From Oscillospiraceae bacterium (GTDB lineage: Bacteria > Bacillota > Clostridia > Oscillospirales > Oscillospiraceae), in the NCBI GenBank assembly GCA_016296635.1, contig JAEDIZ010000030.1, forward strand, positions 1-20,876: a stretch of 20,876 nucleotides of DNA. Direction: 5' to 3'. The position numbers and the translations under genes were made by a program. Shown here one piece after another: positions 6,043 through 13,710 of this stretch. The notes below the pieces were generated by a model that did not search any database, was not told the origin of the DNA, and saw only the letters and a program-made list of their open reading frames with translations. Position 1 is the first letter of the stretch. Each line of letters opens with the position of its first letter.

Positions 6043-7266
6043 TCAGAATGCCCATGTTCCGTTTCGGAAAATGGGGACGAAACTGCCGTCGGCGACAAGT
6101 GCGTCGACAGACAGATCGGCAGAGCCGATCATGAAGTCTTCATGCACCATGGAATCGTTGACACCGAGGCTGCGACATTCATCCAGCGTTTTGTTCTGAT
6201 AGTCGCGGATGGTATCGGCAAAGCCCATGCCGAGTGCCAGATGGCAGCAGGCATTCTCGTCAAAAAGGGTGTTGTAGAACAGAAGTCCGGTTTCATTGAT
6301 GGGGGAATTGAAGGGAACCAGCGCACATTCGCCGAGATAGGCGCTGCCTTCGTCCATTTCGATGAGCTTCGTCAAAAGCTCATTGTTTTTTTCTGCGTGC
6401 CATTCGACGGCTTTTCCTTCACGGAAGCGAATCCAGAAGTTTTCAATCAGTTGGCCCTGATAAGAAAGAGGCTTTGTGGCATAAACGATGCCCTCTGCCA
6501 TGCCGCGCATGGGGGAGATGAAGCATTCCTCGGAGGGAATGTTGGGATTGAACACGATGCCCTGCAGGCTTTTTTCGCTGCCGCCGCAGAACTGCGCCTG
6601 CTCGATCATGCCGACGGAAAAATCTGTGCCGTTGCTGCTCTTGTAATGCAGCTCCCGGATGCCGAGGCCGTTGAGATAGTCACAGCGGGCCTTGAGATCG
6701 CGGTTGTGTGCATCCCATGCGGCAATCGGATCGTCTGTGACGCGGGAGGCGGAAAGAATTGCTTCCCAAAGCTTTTCAACAGCCTGACTCGTGCGAAGTG
6801 CGGGAAACAGCTTCTTTGCCCACGCGGCGCCTGGTACGGCGGCAATGCACCATTGACATTTGTTTTCAATTTGATCGCGGTAGCCCTTGATGATGGGATA
6901 GGTCTTTTGACGGGCCTTGGCCATCTTTTCCTGATTGATGCCCTTGAGTCCGTCAGGGTCTTCGGAGAGAAGATAGATGCGGCAGGGGATGACATCCACA
7001 TAGTGCTGCCAGCGTGCTTCCTCGTAATTATCCAGCACGGAAAGGGTGGAAAGGCTGCGGTAGCGGTAGTGCACCTTGGAAAGCGGCTGATAGCTCCAGT
7101 CTACAATCACCTTTTTGGCCTTCAGTTTGTAGCATTCTTCTACCAGCATCTGTACAAATTCGGGCTGATCAAGCTCAGCTTGAATGAAAACCTCCTGCCC
7201 CTTCTGAACATTGACGCCGCAGGCGGCGATCAGATGGGCGTATTTTCTCAGAACAGTTTTTTTCAT
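6043..7266 (-). CDS. M29-family metallo-aminopeptidase
   Basis: A 407-residue aminopeptidase of the thermophilic/AmpS family (normal length about 410) that removes N-terminal residues from peptides in the cytoplasm using two metal ions. Ligand positions fit the family spacing: Glu247 in PSEECF, Glu313 in LGE, His342 in CCHLALG, and His375 and Asp377 in MVHEDF. The residue 7 after His342, a Tyr in characterised members, is Phe349 here. The start at 7266 is preceded by GGAAGGAG; the frame continues upstream, but that would overlap plsY extensively. It overlaps the plsY stop by 4 bases and is cotranscribed with it. Confidence 0.9.
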   Translation of the reverse strand: MKKTVLRKYAHLIAACGVNVQKGQEVFIQAELDQPEFVQMLVEECYKLKAKKVIVDWSYQPLSKVHYRYRSLSTLSVLDNYEEARWQHYVDVIPCRIYLLSEDPDGLKGINQEKMAKARQKTYPIIKGYRDQIENKCQWCIAAVPGAAWAKKLFPALRTSQAVEKLWEAILSASRVTDDPIAAWDAHNRDLKARCDYLNGLGIRELHYKSSNGTDFSVGMIEQAQFCGGSEKSLQGIVFNPNIPSEECFISPMRGMAEGIVYATKPLSYQGQLIENFWIRFREGKAVEWHAEKNNELLTKLIEMDEGSAYLGECALVPFNSPINETGLLFYNTLFDENACCHLALGMGFADTIRDYQNKTLDECRSLGVNDSMVHEDFMIGSADLSVDALVADGSFVPIFRNGTWAF

Positions 7267-7865
7267 GAATTTTTCTCCTTCCTGCCTGCAGCATGGAATT
7301 GCGGCTCTGTACCGGCAATCAAACGGCGAATGTTGCTGCGATGCATAAAGACAACCAGAATTGCTGTAAAGACAGCCAAAAGAATCAGCGGCAGGGAGCC
7401 GGTAAAGAGAAAAGCGGCAGCTGCCTGCGCGATTGCGCCGCTCATGGACGCCACGGACGCGATTTTGAACAGAAATGCGACAATCAGAAATACAGCGATT
7501 GAGATGAGAAACAGACGCCAGTCCAGCATCAGACCGACTGCCGCTCCGGCAGAAACCGCTTTTCCGCCGCGGAAACGGAAAAAGACCGGGAAACAATGGC
7601 CGATCAGGCAGGCGGCGCCTGCAAGGGCGAGACCGGTATCGCCTGCCAGCAGCTTTCCGAGCCACATGGAAAGGACGCTTTTCAAAAAATCGCCGAGGAA
7701 GGTCAGAAAGCCTGCCTTCAAACCGAAAACCCGCGCGACATTGGTGGCCCCGGCATTTCCGCTGCCGTGATTGCGTACATCGTCATGAAACAGGTTTTTT
7801 GAAACCAGAATGGAAACGCTGACAGAGCCGAGCAGATAACCAAGAATAATGCAGAGAACGACCAT
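7263..7865 (-). CDS. plsY: acyl-phosphate:glycerol-3-phosphate acyltransferase
   Basis: A 200-residue integral membrane protein with several hydrophobic helices. PlsY moves the acyl chain from acyl-phosphate to glycerol-3-phosphate, giving lysophosphatidic acid, the first step of phospholipid synthesis in most Gram-positives. The three conserved loops are present: HGSGNAGATNVAR (residues about 33-45), FRFRGGKAVSAG (about 97-108) and FMHRSNIRRLIAGTE near the C-terminus. The start codon has AAAAGGAG upstream. The C-terminal tail HAAGRKEKNS is hydrophilic. The partner acyltransferase plsX is not in the window. Confidence 0.95.
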   Translation of the reverse strand: MVVLCIILGYLLGSVSVSILVSKNLFHDDVRNHGSGNAGATNVARVFGLKAGFLTFLGDFLKSVLSMWLGKLLAGDTGLALAGAACLIGHCFPVFFRFRGGKAVSAGAAVGLMLDWRLFLISIAVFLIVAFLFKIASVASMSGAIAQAAAAFLFTGSLPLILLAVFTAILVVFMHRSNIRRLIAGTEPQFHAAGRKEKNS

Positions 7866-7900
7866 GGATGGACTCCTTTTCGCTAGTTTGAATACACAGT

Positions 7901-7929
7901 ATCATATTTCTGTGTAAGATGCAAATAAA
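7901..7929 (-). promoter_or_regulatory. candidate plsY promoter
   Basis: On the minus strand TATGAT lies 35 bases before the plsY start, with a poor TTTATT 17 bases upstream. Only the -10 is convincing. Confidence 0.35.
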
Positions 7930-7987
7930 CCGTTTGTTAACAGAAAACTTTCTGCGGCTTTCTGATGGAACGCCTGCGTTTTCCGCC

Positions 7988-8027
7988 TTGACCACTCCGC
8001 AAATATATCTTAATATACAGATATCTG
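7988..8027 (+). promoter_or_regulatory. proBAC promoter with overlapping palindrome
   Basis: TTGACC (7988-7993), a 17-bp spacer and TAATAT (8011-8016) form a good sigma-A promoter. The -10 is bracketed by ATATCT (8005-8010) and AGATAT (8019-8024), and CAGATATCTG (8018-8027) is itself a perfect palindrome near the start of transcription. These could be operator sites. Confidence 0.7.
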
Positions 8028-8055
8028 ATTCAATTTTTTTTGTTTGGAGACTGCT

Positions 8056-8829
8056 ATGAAACTTGTGATTAAAATCGGTACATCGACCCTTGCTTATTCC
8101 ACCGGACATCTGAATATCCGGCACATTGAAAATTTCTGCAAGGTTGTCAGCGATATCAAAAATGCAGGCTATGAAGTGATCGTGGTATCCTCCGGTGCTG
8201 TCGGCATGGGCATGGGAAAGCTTTCCCTGCGGGAACGCCCGAAGGAACTGGCACTCAAGCAGGCTGCCGCTGCGGTGGGCCAGTGCGAGCTGATGTACAC
8301 CTACGGCAAGCTGTTCGGTGAATACAATCATACCGTGGCGCAGGTGCTGCTGACGGCGGAAAACTTCCGCGATAACGAGCAGCATGAAAACTTTACGAAC
8401 ACCGTCAACCGGCTTTTGGAGCTGGGCGTCATCCCCATCATCAATGAAAACGATACCGTCGCGGTCAACGAGCTGATCATCGGCGATAACGATACGCTGG
8501 CGGCCATCGTTGCCGAGAGCGTGAGGGCGGATTCTCTTGTCCTGCTTTCCGATATTGACGGACTGTTTACGGCAGATCCGCGCAAGGATCCGAACGCGAA
8601 GCTGATTCCCGTGATCGATGAAATCACGCCGGAGATCGAGAAGCTTGCAGGCGGCAGCGGTTCGTCCGTCGGCACGGGCGGCATGGTCACGAAACTGGAG
8701 GCCGCCAAGATCTGCATGAAGGCCGGCTTTGACATGGTCATCACCAACGGCAGCGATCCGTCCATCCTTTACGATGTGATCGACGGTAAGCCGGTAGGAA
8801 CAAAATTCACGGGAGGAAAAAACAGATGA
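8056..8829 (+). CDS. proB: glutamate 5-kinase, short form without PUA domain
   Basis: The 257-residue amino-acid kinase phosphorylates glutamate to gamma-glutamyl phosphate, the first step of proline synthesis. Motifs: KIGTSTL at the N-terminus for ATP phosphate binding, VVSSGAVGMGMGKL, IPIINENDTVAVNEL, DNDTLAAIVAES, LLSDIDGLFTADPR and GTGGMVTKLEAAK. E. coli ProB has about 367 residues because of a C-terminal PUA domain; this one stops after the kinase domain. ATG 8056 has GGAG six bases upstream. It overlaps proA in ATGA, so the unstable intermediate can be handed over within coupled enzymes. Confidence 0.96.
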   Translation: MKLVIKIGTSTLAYSTGHLNIRHIENFCKVVSDIKNAGYEVIVVSSGAVGMGMGKLSLRERPKELALKQAAAAVGQCELMYTYGKLFGEYNHTVAQVLLTAENFRDNEQHENFTNTVNRLLELGVIPIINENDTVAVNELIIGDNDTLAAIVAESVRADSLVLLSDIDGLFTADPRKDPNAKLIPVIDEITPEIEKLAGGSGSSVGTGGMVTKLEAAKICMKAGFDMVITNGSDPSILYDVIDGKPVGTKFTGGKNR

Positions 8830-10070
8830 CAACGCTTGAAATCATGCAGCGGGTCAAGGCTGCATCCAAAAAGCTGACGGCTTTTTCCTCCGAGGATAAA
8901 AACAGAGCGCTTTTCTGCATGGCGCAGGCGCTGCAGGAAAATGCGGAGACGATTCTTGCGGCCAATGCGGTGGATCTTGCAAATGCACAGGGGAAAATCT
9001 CCGATGTCATGCTGGACAGACTCCGACTGACAAAAGCGCGCATCGACGCCATGGCGCAAGGCGTGGGCGATGTGGCAAAACTGGATGATCCGACGGGGGA
9101 GCTGCTGGACAGCCACACCCGTGCCGACGGGCTTGAAATCCGGAAGATCTCCGTTCCGCTGGGCGTGATCGCCATCATTTATGAGAGCCGCCCGAATGTG
9201 ACCTCGGACGCCGCGGCGCTGGCCATCAAGAGCGGCAATGCCTGCATTCTTCGCTGCGGCAAGGAAGCACACGGCAGCGCGGCGGCCATCACGAAGGCCA
9301 TGCAGGAAGGATTAACTGCGGCAGGTCTGCCGCAGGAGGCTGTCATGCTGGTAGAGGATACCAGCCGCGAAAGCGCCAATGAACTGATGACCGGAAACGG
9401 TTATATCGATCTGCTGATTCCGCGCGGCGGCAAAGGCCTCATCAGCGCCTGCGTGAAAAACGCGACGGTTCCCTGCATCGAAACCGGCACCGGTATCTGC
9501 CATATTTATGTGGATAAAGATGCAGACCTTGAAAAGGCACTGAACATCGTGGAAAACGCCAAGACCAGCAGGCCTTCTGTCTGCAATGCGGCAGAGGTAT
9601 GCCTGATCGATCGGGCGATCGCCGAAACTTTTGTGCCGATGTTGGAAAAGCGGCTGACGGAGCGGGAAATTCCCGTGGAACTGCGGATGGATGAAATCTG
9701 CCTTGCCTATGCAAAGAACGCAAAACCGGCAGGCGAGACGGATTTTGATACCGAGTTCCTCGATTATATTCTGGCGGTTGCCGCCGTGGACGGCGTGCAG
9801 GGTGCGGCGGCGCATATTGACGCTCATTCTACCCATCATAGTGAAGCAATCGTCACGGAAAACGAGCAGGCGGCAGACTTCTTCTGCGGCGCGGTGGACA
9901 GCGCGGCAGTCTATGTGAACGCCTCCACCCGTTTTACGGACGGCGGCGAGTTCGGTCTCGGCTGCGAGATGGGCATTTCCACGCAGAAGCTCCATGCCAG
10001 AGGCCCCATGGGTCTTGCGGAGCTGACTACTTATAAATATGTGATCCGCGGAAACGGAAATGTGAGATAA
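8826..10070 (+). CDS. proA: gamma-glutamyl phosphate reductase
   Basis: A 414-residue NADPH-dependent enzyme of the aldehyde dehydrogenase superfamily that reduces gamma-glutamyl phosphate to glutamate semialdehyde. Family motifs: IYESRPNVTSDAAALAIKSG, ILRCGKEA, LIPRGGKGLI, VPCIETGTGICHIYVD, and the active-site segment AKTSRPSVCNAAE with the catalytic Cys in SVCN. The C-terminus has FGLGCEMGISTQKLHARGPMG (read in parts) and YVIRGNG. Length is normal. The start overlaps the proB stop by 4 bases, and proC begins 11 bases after its stop. Confidence 0.97.
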   Translation: MTTLEIMQRVKAASKKLTAFSSEDKNRALFCMAQALQENAETILAANAVDLANAQGKISDVMLDRLRLTKARIDAMAQGVGDVAKLDDPTGELLDSHTRADGLEIRKISVPLGVIAIIYESRPNVTSDAAALAIKSGNACILRCGKEAHGSAAAITKAMQEGLTAAGLPQEAVMLVEDTSRESANELMTGNGYIDLLIPRGGKGLISACVKNATVPCIETGTGICHIYVDKDADLEKALNIVENAKTSRPSVCNAAEVCLIDRAIAETFVPMLEKRLTEREIPVELRMDEICLAYAKNAKPAGETDFDTEFLDYILAVAAVDGVQGAAAHIDAHSTHHSEAIVTENEQAADFFCGAVDSAAVYVNASTRFTDGGEFGLGCEMGISTQKLHARGPMGLAELTTYKYVIRGNGNVR

Positions 10071-10081
10071 GAGGGAAGAAT

Positions 10082-10873
10082 ATGAAATACGATGCAGGAT
10101 TTATCGGCGCCGGCAATATGGGCGGCGCTCTGGCAACGGCAGTATATAAAAGTGTGCGGTCGCTGGCGGTTTTTGATATGGACACCCGGAAAATCGAAGC
10201 GCTGGCAGCGCAGCTTCCCGGCACAACGGTGACGGATACGGCAGATCTGGCGGCAAATGCGCGCTTTGTGTTTCTTGCAGTCAAGCCGAATGTCATTTTG
10301 AAGGTGGCGGCAGGGCTGAAAGAACTGATTTCCGAGGATACGATTGTTGTCACTATGGCGGCGGGCGTTGCGCTGGAGGAAATCTGCGAGGCAGTCGGAT
10401 CAAGTCGCTGCATACGCATCATGCCGAATACACCCGCATCCGTTGGACAGGGTATGATCCTCTACTGCTGCGGAAAGGACATCAGCAAAGAGGACGAAAC
10501 GGAGTTTTTGTCTGTGATGCAGGCGGCAGGCGTGATCGACAAGCTGGATGAAAAGCTCTTTGATGCGGCAGCTGCCCTCTCCGGCTGCGGCCCGGCATAT
10601 GTTTATATGTTCGCCGAAGCGCTGGCGGACGGCGCGGTAGCCTGCGGCGTACCCCGTGACAAGGCGGCGCTTTACGCAGCGCAGACGATTCTCGGCAGCG
10701 CGGCCATGCTGAAAGAGAGCGGAAAGCATCCCGAAAAGCTCAAGGATGAGGTCTGTTCGCCCGGCGGCACCACCATTGAGGGCGTTATGGCATTGGAACA
10801 GTCCGGTTTCCGCTATGCGGCGGCAAGCGCCGTCAAGGCGGCCTGCGAGAAAACCGCAAAGCTCAAAAAATAA
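10082..10873 (+). CDS. proC: pyrroline-5-carboxylate reductase
   Basis: The 263-residue enzyme reduces pyrroline-5-carboxylate to proline with NAD(P)H. The N-terminal Rossmann motif is GFIGAGNMGGAL. The substrate domain has LSGCGPAYVYMFAEALADG and DEVCSPGGTTIEGV, with the conserved S/C-PGG-T signature. RIMPNTPASVGQG is the conserved mid-protein motif. It completes the proBAC operon, so the pathway from glutamate to proline is contained in one transcript. Length is typical. Confidence 0.97.
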   Translation: MKYDAGFIGAGNMGGALATAVYKSVRSLAVFDMDTRKIEALAAQLPGTTVTDTADLAANARFVFLAVKPNVILKVAAGLKELISEDTIVVTMAAGVALEEICEAVGSSRCIRIMPNTPASVGQGMILYCCGKDISKEDETEFLSVMQAAGVIDKLDEKLFDAAAALSGCGPAYVYMFAEALADGAVACGVPRDKAALYAAQTILGSAAMLKESGKHPEKLKDEVCSPGGTTIEGVMALEQSGFRYAAASAVKAACEKTAKLKK

Positions 10874-10879
10874 GAGGTC

Positions 10880-10914
10880 AATCCCGGAAGAGTTTTCTTC
10901 CGGGATTCTCTATT
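10880..10914 (+). terminator. hairpin after proC
   Basis: A perfect 11-bp stem AATCCCGGAAG / CTTCCGGGATT (10880-10890, 10897-10907) with loop AGTTTT is followed by the moderately T-rich CTCTATT. It runs directly into the next promoter. Confidence 0.7.
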
Positions 10915-10966
10915 GACAAAATAAGTCTAATGCGTTAGACTATAAATGAAGTCTAACGCATTAGAC
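10913..10966 (+). promoter_or_regulatory. blaI promoter with two mirrored operators
   Basis: Consensus TTGACA (10913-10918), a 17-bp spacer and TAGACT (10936-10941). Palindrome GTCTAATGCGTTAGAC at 10925-10940 fills the spacer and -10. A second one, GTCTAACGCATTAGAC at 10951-10966, is its exact reverse complement and covers the early transcribed region. The centres are 26 bp apart. Such GTCTA/TAGAC dyads are typical of BlaI/MecI-family operators, so autorepression is expected. Confidence 0.88.
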
Positions 10967-10982
10967 GAAAGGAGAACCATCC

Positions 10983-11333
10983 ATGGCTGCACCGAAGGTA
11001 TTTGAAAGCGAGTATCGCTTTTGTCTGATTTTATGGAAGAATGAGCCCATCAACAGCACAAAGCTGGCAAAGCTCTGCGCCGAAGAACTGGGCTGGAGCC
11101 GGACGACCACCTATACCGTCATCAAGCGGCTGAGTGAGCGCGGCGTGGTAAAAAACGAAAATGCCACTGTGACCTCTCTTGTCAGTAAGGAGGAGGTTCA
11201 GCGTGCAGAAATGGATGAGATGATGGAGAAAACCTTTGAAGGCTCGGTGCCCGCATTTCTGACGGCCTTCTGCAAGCGCCAGGCATTGTCGGACGCGGAG
11301 ATCGAGCAGATCCGCCGGATTATTGAAAAGTAA
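10983..11333 (+). CDS. BlaI/MecI/CopY-family transcriptional repressor
   Basis: A 116-residue winged-helix repressor: FESEYRFCLILWKNEPINSTKLAKLCAEELGWSRTTTYTVIKRL (read in parts), with LGWSRTTTYTVIKRLSERG as the recognition helix and wing. The C-terminal part KTFEGSVPAFLTAFCKRQALSDAEIEQIRRIIEK is the dimerisation region, cleaved in BlaI/MecI upon signalling. GGAG precedes the ATG. It is paired with the M56 membrane protease 11 bases downstream and should bind the two dyads in its own promoter. The signal need not be a beta-lactam. Confidence 0.93.
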   Translation: MAAPKVFESEYRFCLILWKNEPINSTKLAKLCAEELGWSRTTTYTVIKRLSERGVVKNENATVTSLVSKEEVQRAEMDEMMEKTFEGSVPAFLTAFCKRQALSDAEIEQIRRIIEK

Positions 11334-11344
11334 GGAGGGGCGGC

Positions 11345-13159
11345 ATGGAAGCTTTTTTCCTAAAGCTGGTTAATCTCAGCTTATCTGCCGGCTGGCTCGT
11401 GCTGGCGGTGACGGTGCTGCGGCTTGTGTTCCGCAAGGCACCGCGGTGGGTATTCTGCGTATTGTGGGGTCTTGTGGCGCTTCGACTGATTCTGCCGTTT
11501 TCGATTGAGAGCAGTCTGAGCCTGCTCCCAAGTGCGGAGCCCTTGCCACAGGAAATGATCTTCACGGCGCAGCCGCAGATCGAAAGTGGGATTGCAGTCG
11601 TTGACAACATTGTCAATCCCATGTTGGAAGCATCGCTGACAGCCACGGTGACAGACAGCGCAAATCCGACACAGATATGGTCATTTGTACTTTCAAGACT
11701 TTGGATCATCGGTGCAGCTGCCATGCTTCTGTATGCGGTATGCAGCGCGATTCGGCTAAAGCGGAAGCTTGCAACGGCGACCTTGATGCAGAAGAACATC
11801 AAAAGAAGCGAGTTCGTTTCCTCCCCCTTCATTTTCGGTATCATTCATCCGACCATCTATCTACCCTATGATCTTGCGGAAGAGGATCTGCAGGCGGTGC
11901 TGGCCCATGAGTGGGCGCACATTGCAAGAAAAGACCACTGGTGGAAGCTCTTGGGTTTTGCGCTGCTGGCGGTTTACTGGTTTCAGCCGCTGATGTGGCT
12001 GGCCTATGTGCTTTTCTGCCGGGATATAGAAGCGGCCTGCGATGAAAAGGTGGTCCATGAGCTGGATGCCGACGGCAGACGGGCGTATTCGTCTGCGCTT
12101 TTGAACTGCAGCATCCGCCGCAGCAGCATGGCGGCGTATCCGCTGGCCTTCGGCGAGGTGGGTGTGAAAGCAAGAATCAAGGGCGTCATGAACTACAAAA
12201 AGCCGGCTTTTTGGGTCACGATTGCGGCGGTCGCAGGCTGTATTGTCATGGCGTTGTGTTTCCTTACAGATCCGAAGCAGGAAGAAGTGCTTCCGCAATG
12301 GGACTGCACGGCAGTATCTGCCGGCGCATCCCTGACGGTCTTCAGCGAGGAAGAAATCACCTCCTCGACCGGCGTGCTGACCTTTCAGAACCGCAATCTT
12401 TTCCCGGTGGAAATCGAACTGCGCAGGGAAGAAGAAACGAAACTCATCAGAGAAATCCAGCCGGGCGGTGTGCTGAGCTTCATGCAGGCGGAAAAGGACT
12501 GTATCTATGCAGTCGGAATGTCTGCCGATGTAGTGAACGGGGAAGAAATCCACATCATGGTCTATGACGGGAACCAGGCGGAAGCGTATTCGTTGTTTTC
12601 AGCACCGCAGACGCCTAATACAGAGCGTCCTATGCTGAACATGGACGGGGCTTTCTATATCGATCCCTACAAGCCGGAAACGAGGCTGCCCCATGGCTTT
12701 ACGCAGGCAGGGAAGTTATCCGCCGAGCAGGCATACAACACCGGTCTCGCGGGGACTGTGTATTTCACGAATCCTGATCTGCCGGGAGAATACTACACCT
12801 ATCAGATCTGCGGCACGGCGGTTGCCGTGGATGAGGTGGACTCCGAACAGCGGCAGTGGGGCTATCTTCGCTGGATCCCGGCAGAACTGGAGGCGCTTGA
12901 GAACAGACGGCTGACGCTGGACGATATTGTGTTTCTTTCCGAGAAAGGCGACGAGTTGACATGGAACGACTTTGACGGTTATTTGTATACGGAAACCGGT
13001 TTCGGTTTGTATATCAGACTCTATCCGATAGATGAACGCTTCGGGCTTTCCGTCGGCGGCGCACCCGGGAAAAAGCTGTCGTATATTTTACTGTCGGACG
13101 GCGTCAGCGACGATTTCATTGATATCCGCACGGAAGATGTCCGGACATTTTTGAAATAG
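11345..13159 (+). CDS. M56-family membrane metalloprotease (BlaR1-like) with unusual extracellular domain
   Basis: A 604-residue sensor protease. The N-terminal half has several membrane helices, and the zinc site LAHEWAHIARKDHWWK has HEWAH at residues 188-192; FCRDIEAACDEKV probably supplies the third ligand, as in BlaR1/MecR1. A further helix (about 288-306, VTIAAVAGCIVMALCFL) leads to about 295 C-terminal residues outside the cell. These lack any S-x-x-K, S-x-N or K-T-G triad I can find, so they are not a recognisable penicillin-binding sensor. They look beta-rich, with a possible boundary near residue 412. By analogy, signal binding would activate the protease and lead to cleavage of the BlaI-like repressor. 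Ribosome binding site AAGGAGG; cotranscribed with the repressor. Confidence 0.9.
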   Translation: MEAFFLKLVNLSLSAGWLVLAVTVLRLVFRKAPRWVFCVLWGLVALRLILPFSIESSLSLLPSAEPLPQEMIFTAQPQIESGIAVVDNIVNPMLEASLTATVTDSANPTQIWSFVLSRLWIIGAAAMLLYAVCSAIRLKRKLATATLMQKNIKRSEFVSSPFIFGIIHPTIYLPYDLAEEDLQAVLAHEWAHIARKDHWWKLLGFALLAVYWFQPLMWLAYVLFCRDIEAACDEKVVHELDADGRRAYSSALLNCSIRRSSMAAYPLAFGEVGVKARIKGVMNYKKPAFWVTIAAVAGCIVMALCFLTDPKQEEVLPQWDCTAVSAGASLTVFSEEEITSSTGVLTFQNRNLFPVEIELRREEETKLIREIQPGGVLSFMQAEKDCIYAVGMSADVVNGEEIHIMVYDGNQAEAYSLFSAPQTPNTERPMLNMDGAFYIDPYKPETRLPHGFTQAGKLSAEQAYNTGLAGTVYFTNPDLPGEYYTYQICGTAVAVDEVDSEQRQWGYLRWIPAELEALENRRLTLDDIVFLSEKGDELTWNDFDGYLYTETGFGLYIRLYPIDERFGLSVGGAPGKKLSYILLSDGVSDDFIDIRTEDVRTFLK

Positions 13160-13183
13160 AATAGGAATAAAACGAAAACCGTT

Positions 13184-13220
13184 GAACTCAGCACAGCGTA
13201 CACTCTGTGCGGGGTTCTTT
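13184..13220 (+). terminator. terminator of the blaI-M56 operon
   Basis: The stem GCACAG / CTGTGC (13191-13196, 13205-13210) is extended by outer GAAC / GTTC pairs and followed by TTT. Confidence 0.6.
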
Positions 13221-13598
13221 ACAATGTACATTTGCAACAAAAGCCTGATTTGACGGCACACGATATCAAAAGAAACACAATCGGAGAGAGAGGGTATTTT
13301 ACACGAAGGGTGATCTTTATCATTGCGAATTGACGGTAGTTCATTTTTTTTTTCACAGGGTTCATTTATTTCGGAACTTTTGAAACAATAATGTATATTC
13401 AACGCAATAGAAAATAATGAAAAGAAAAAATATGAGTTTTTACGAAACAATATACGATATCAAAAGTAATGCGAGATGGTATTTTAAAAATATGCGAAAT
13501 TGTTATTATAAACAAACGAAAACGAATGGAAATGTAAATACAAATTACGCAAAAACATAAGTCAAAAAAGCATGCCTGAAAATTTTTGCTTTTGGTAG
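13221..13598. other. AT-rich regulatory stretch upstream of the sugar importer
   Basis: No supported gene lies here. The DNA is much more AT-rich than its neighbours. The 13-mer ACGATATCAAAAG occurs at 13260-13272 and 13454-13466, and each copy is followed by GGTATTTTA (13293-13301 and 13478-13486) at slightly different spacing. CTGAAAAT (13576-13583) mirrors ATTTTCAG (13612-13619) across the -35 region of the downstream promoter. This looks like a control region, with possible regulator sites, rather than a lost gene. Confidence 0.5.
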
Positions 13599-13627
13599 TT
13601 GAAAAATCTTCATTTTCAGAGTATTAT
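13599..13627 (+). promoter_or_regulatory. promoter of the sugar ABC importer operon
   Basis: TTGAAA (13599-13604), a 17-bp spacer and TATTAT (13622-13627) leave a leader of roughly 75 bases before the lipoprotein gene. Confidence 0.75.
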
Positions 13628-13710
13628 ATATATCATAAGTGATGTGTACAAAAAGACGACTAATTTTTGTGCAATATCACGAATGAATTTTTAGAAAAGG
13701 AGAAAACCAA

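Noticed and set aside
6013..7770. 585-codon plus-strand frame
   Set aside because: It is antisense to the M29 aminopeptidase and plsY, both of which have family motifs and good starts.
7930..8055. T-box riboswitch before proB
   Set aside because: The leader after the predicted start is only about 35 bases and has no T-box sequence or terminator.
7783..8832. 349-codon minus-strand frame across the plsY-proB gap
   Set aside because: It is antisense to proB and crosses the divergent promoter region, with no protein motif.
13088..13450. 120-codon minus-strand frame in the AT-rich leader
   Set aside because: It overlaps the end of the M56 gene antisense, lacks a ribosome binding site and resembles no protein.
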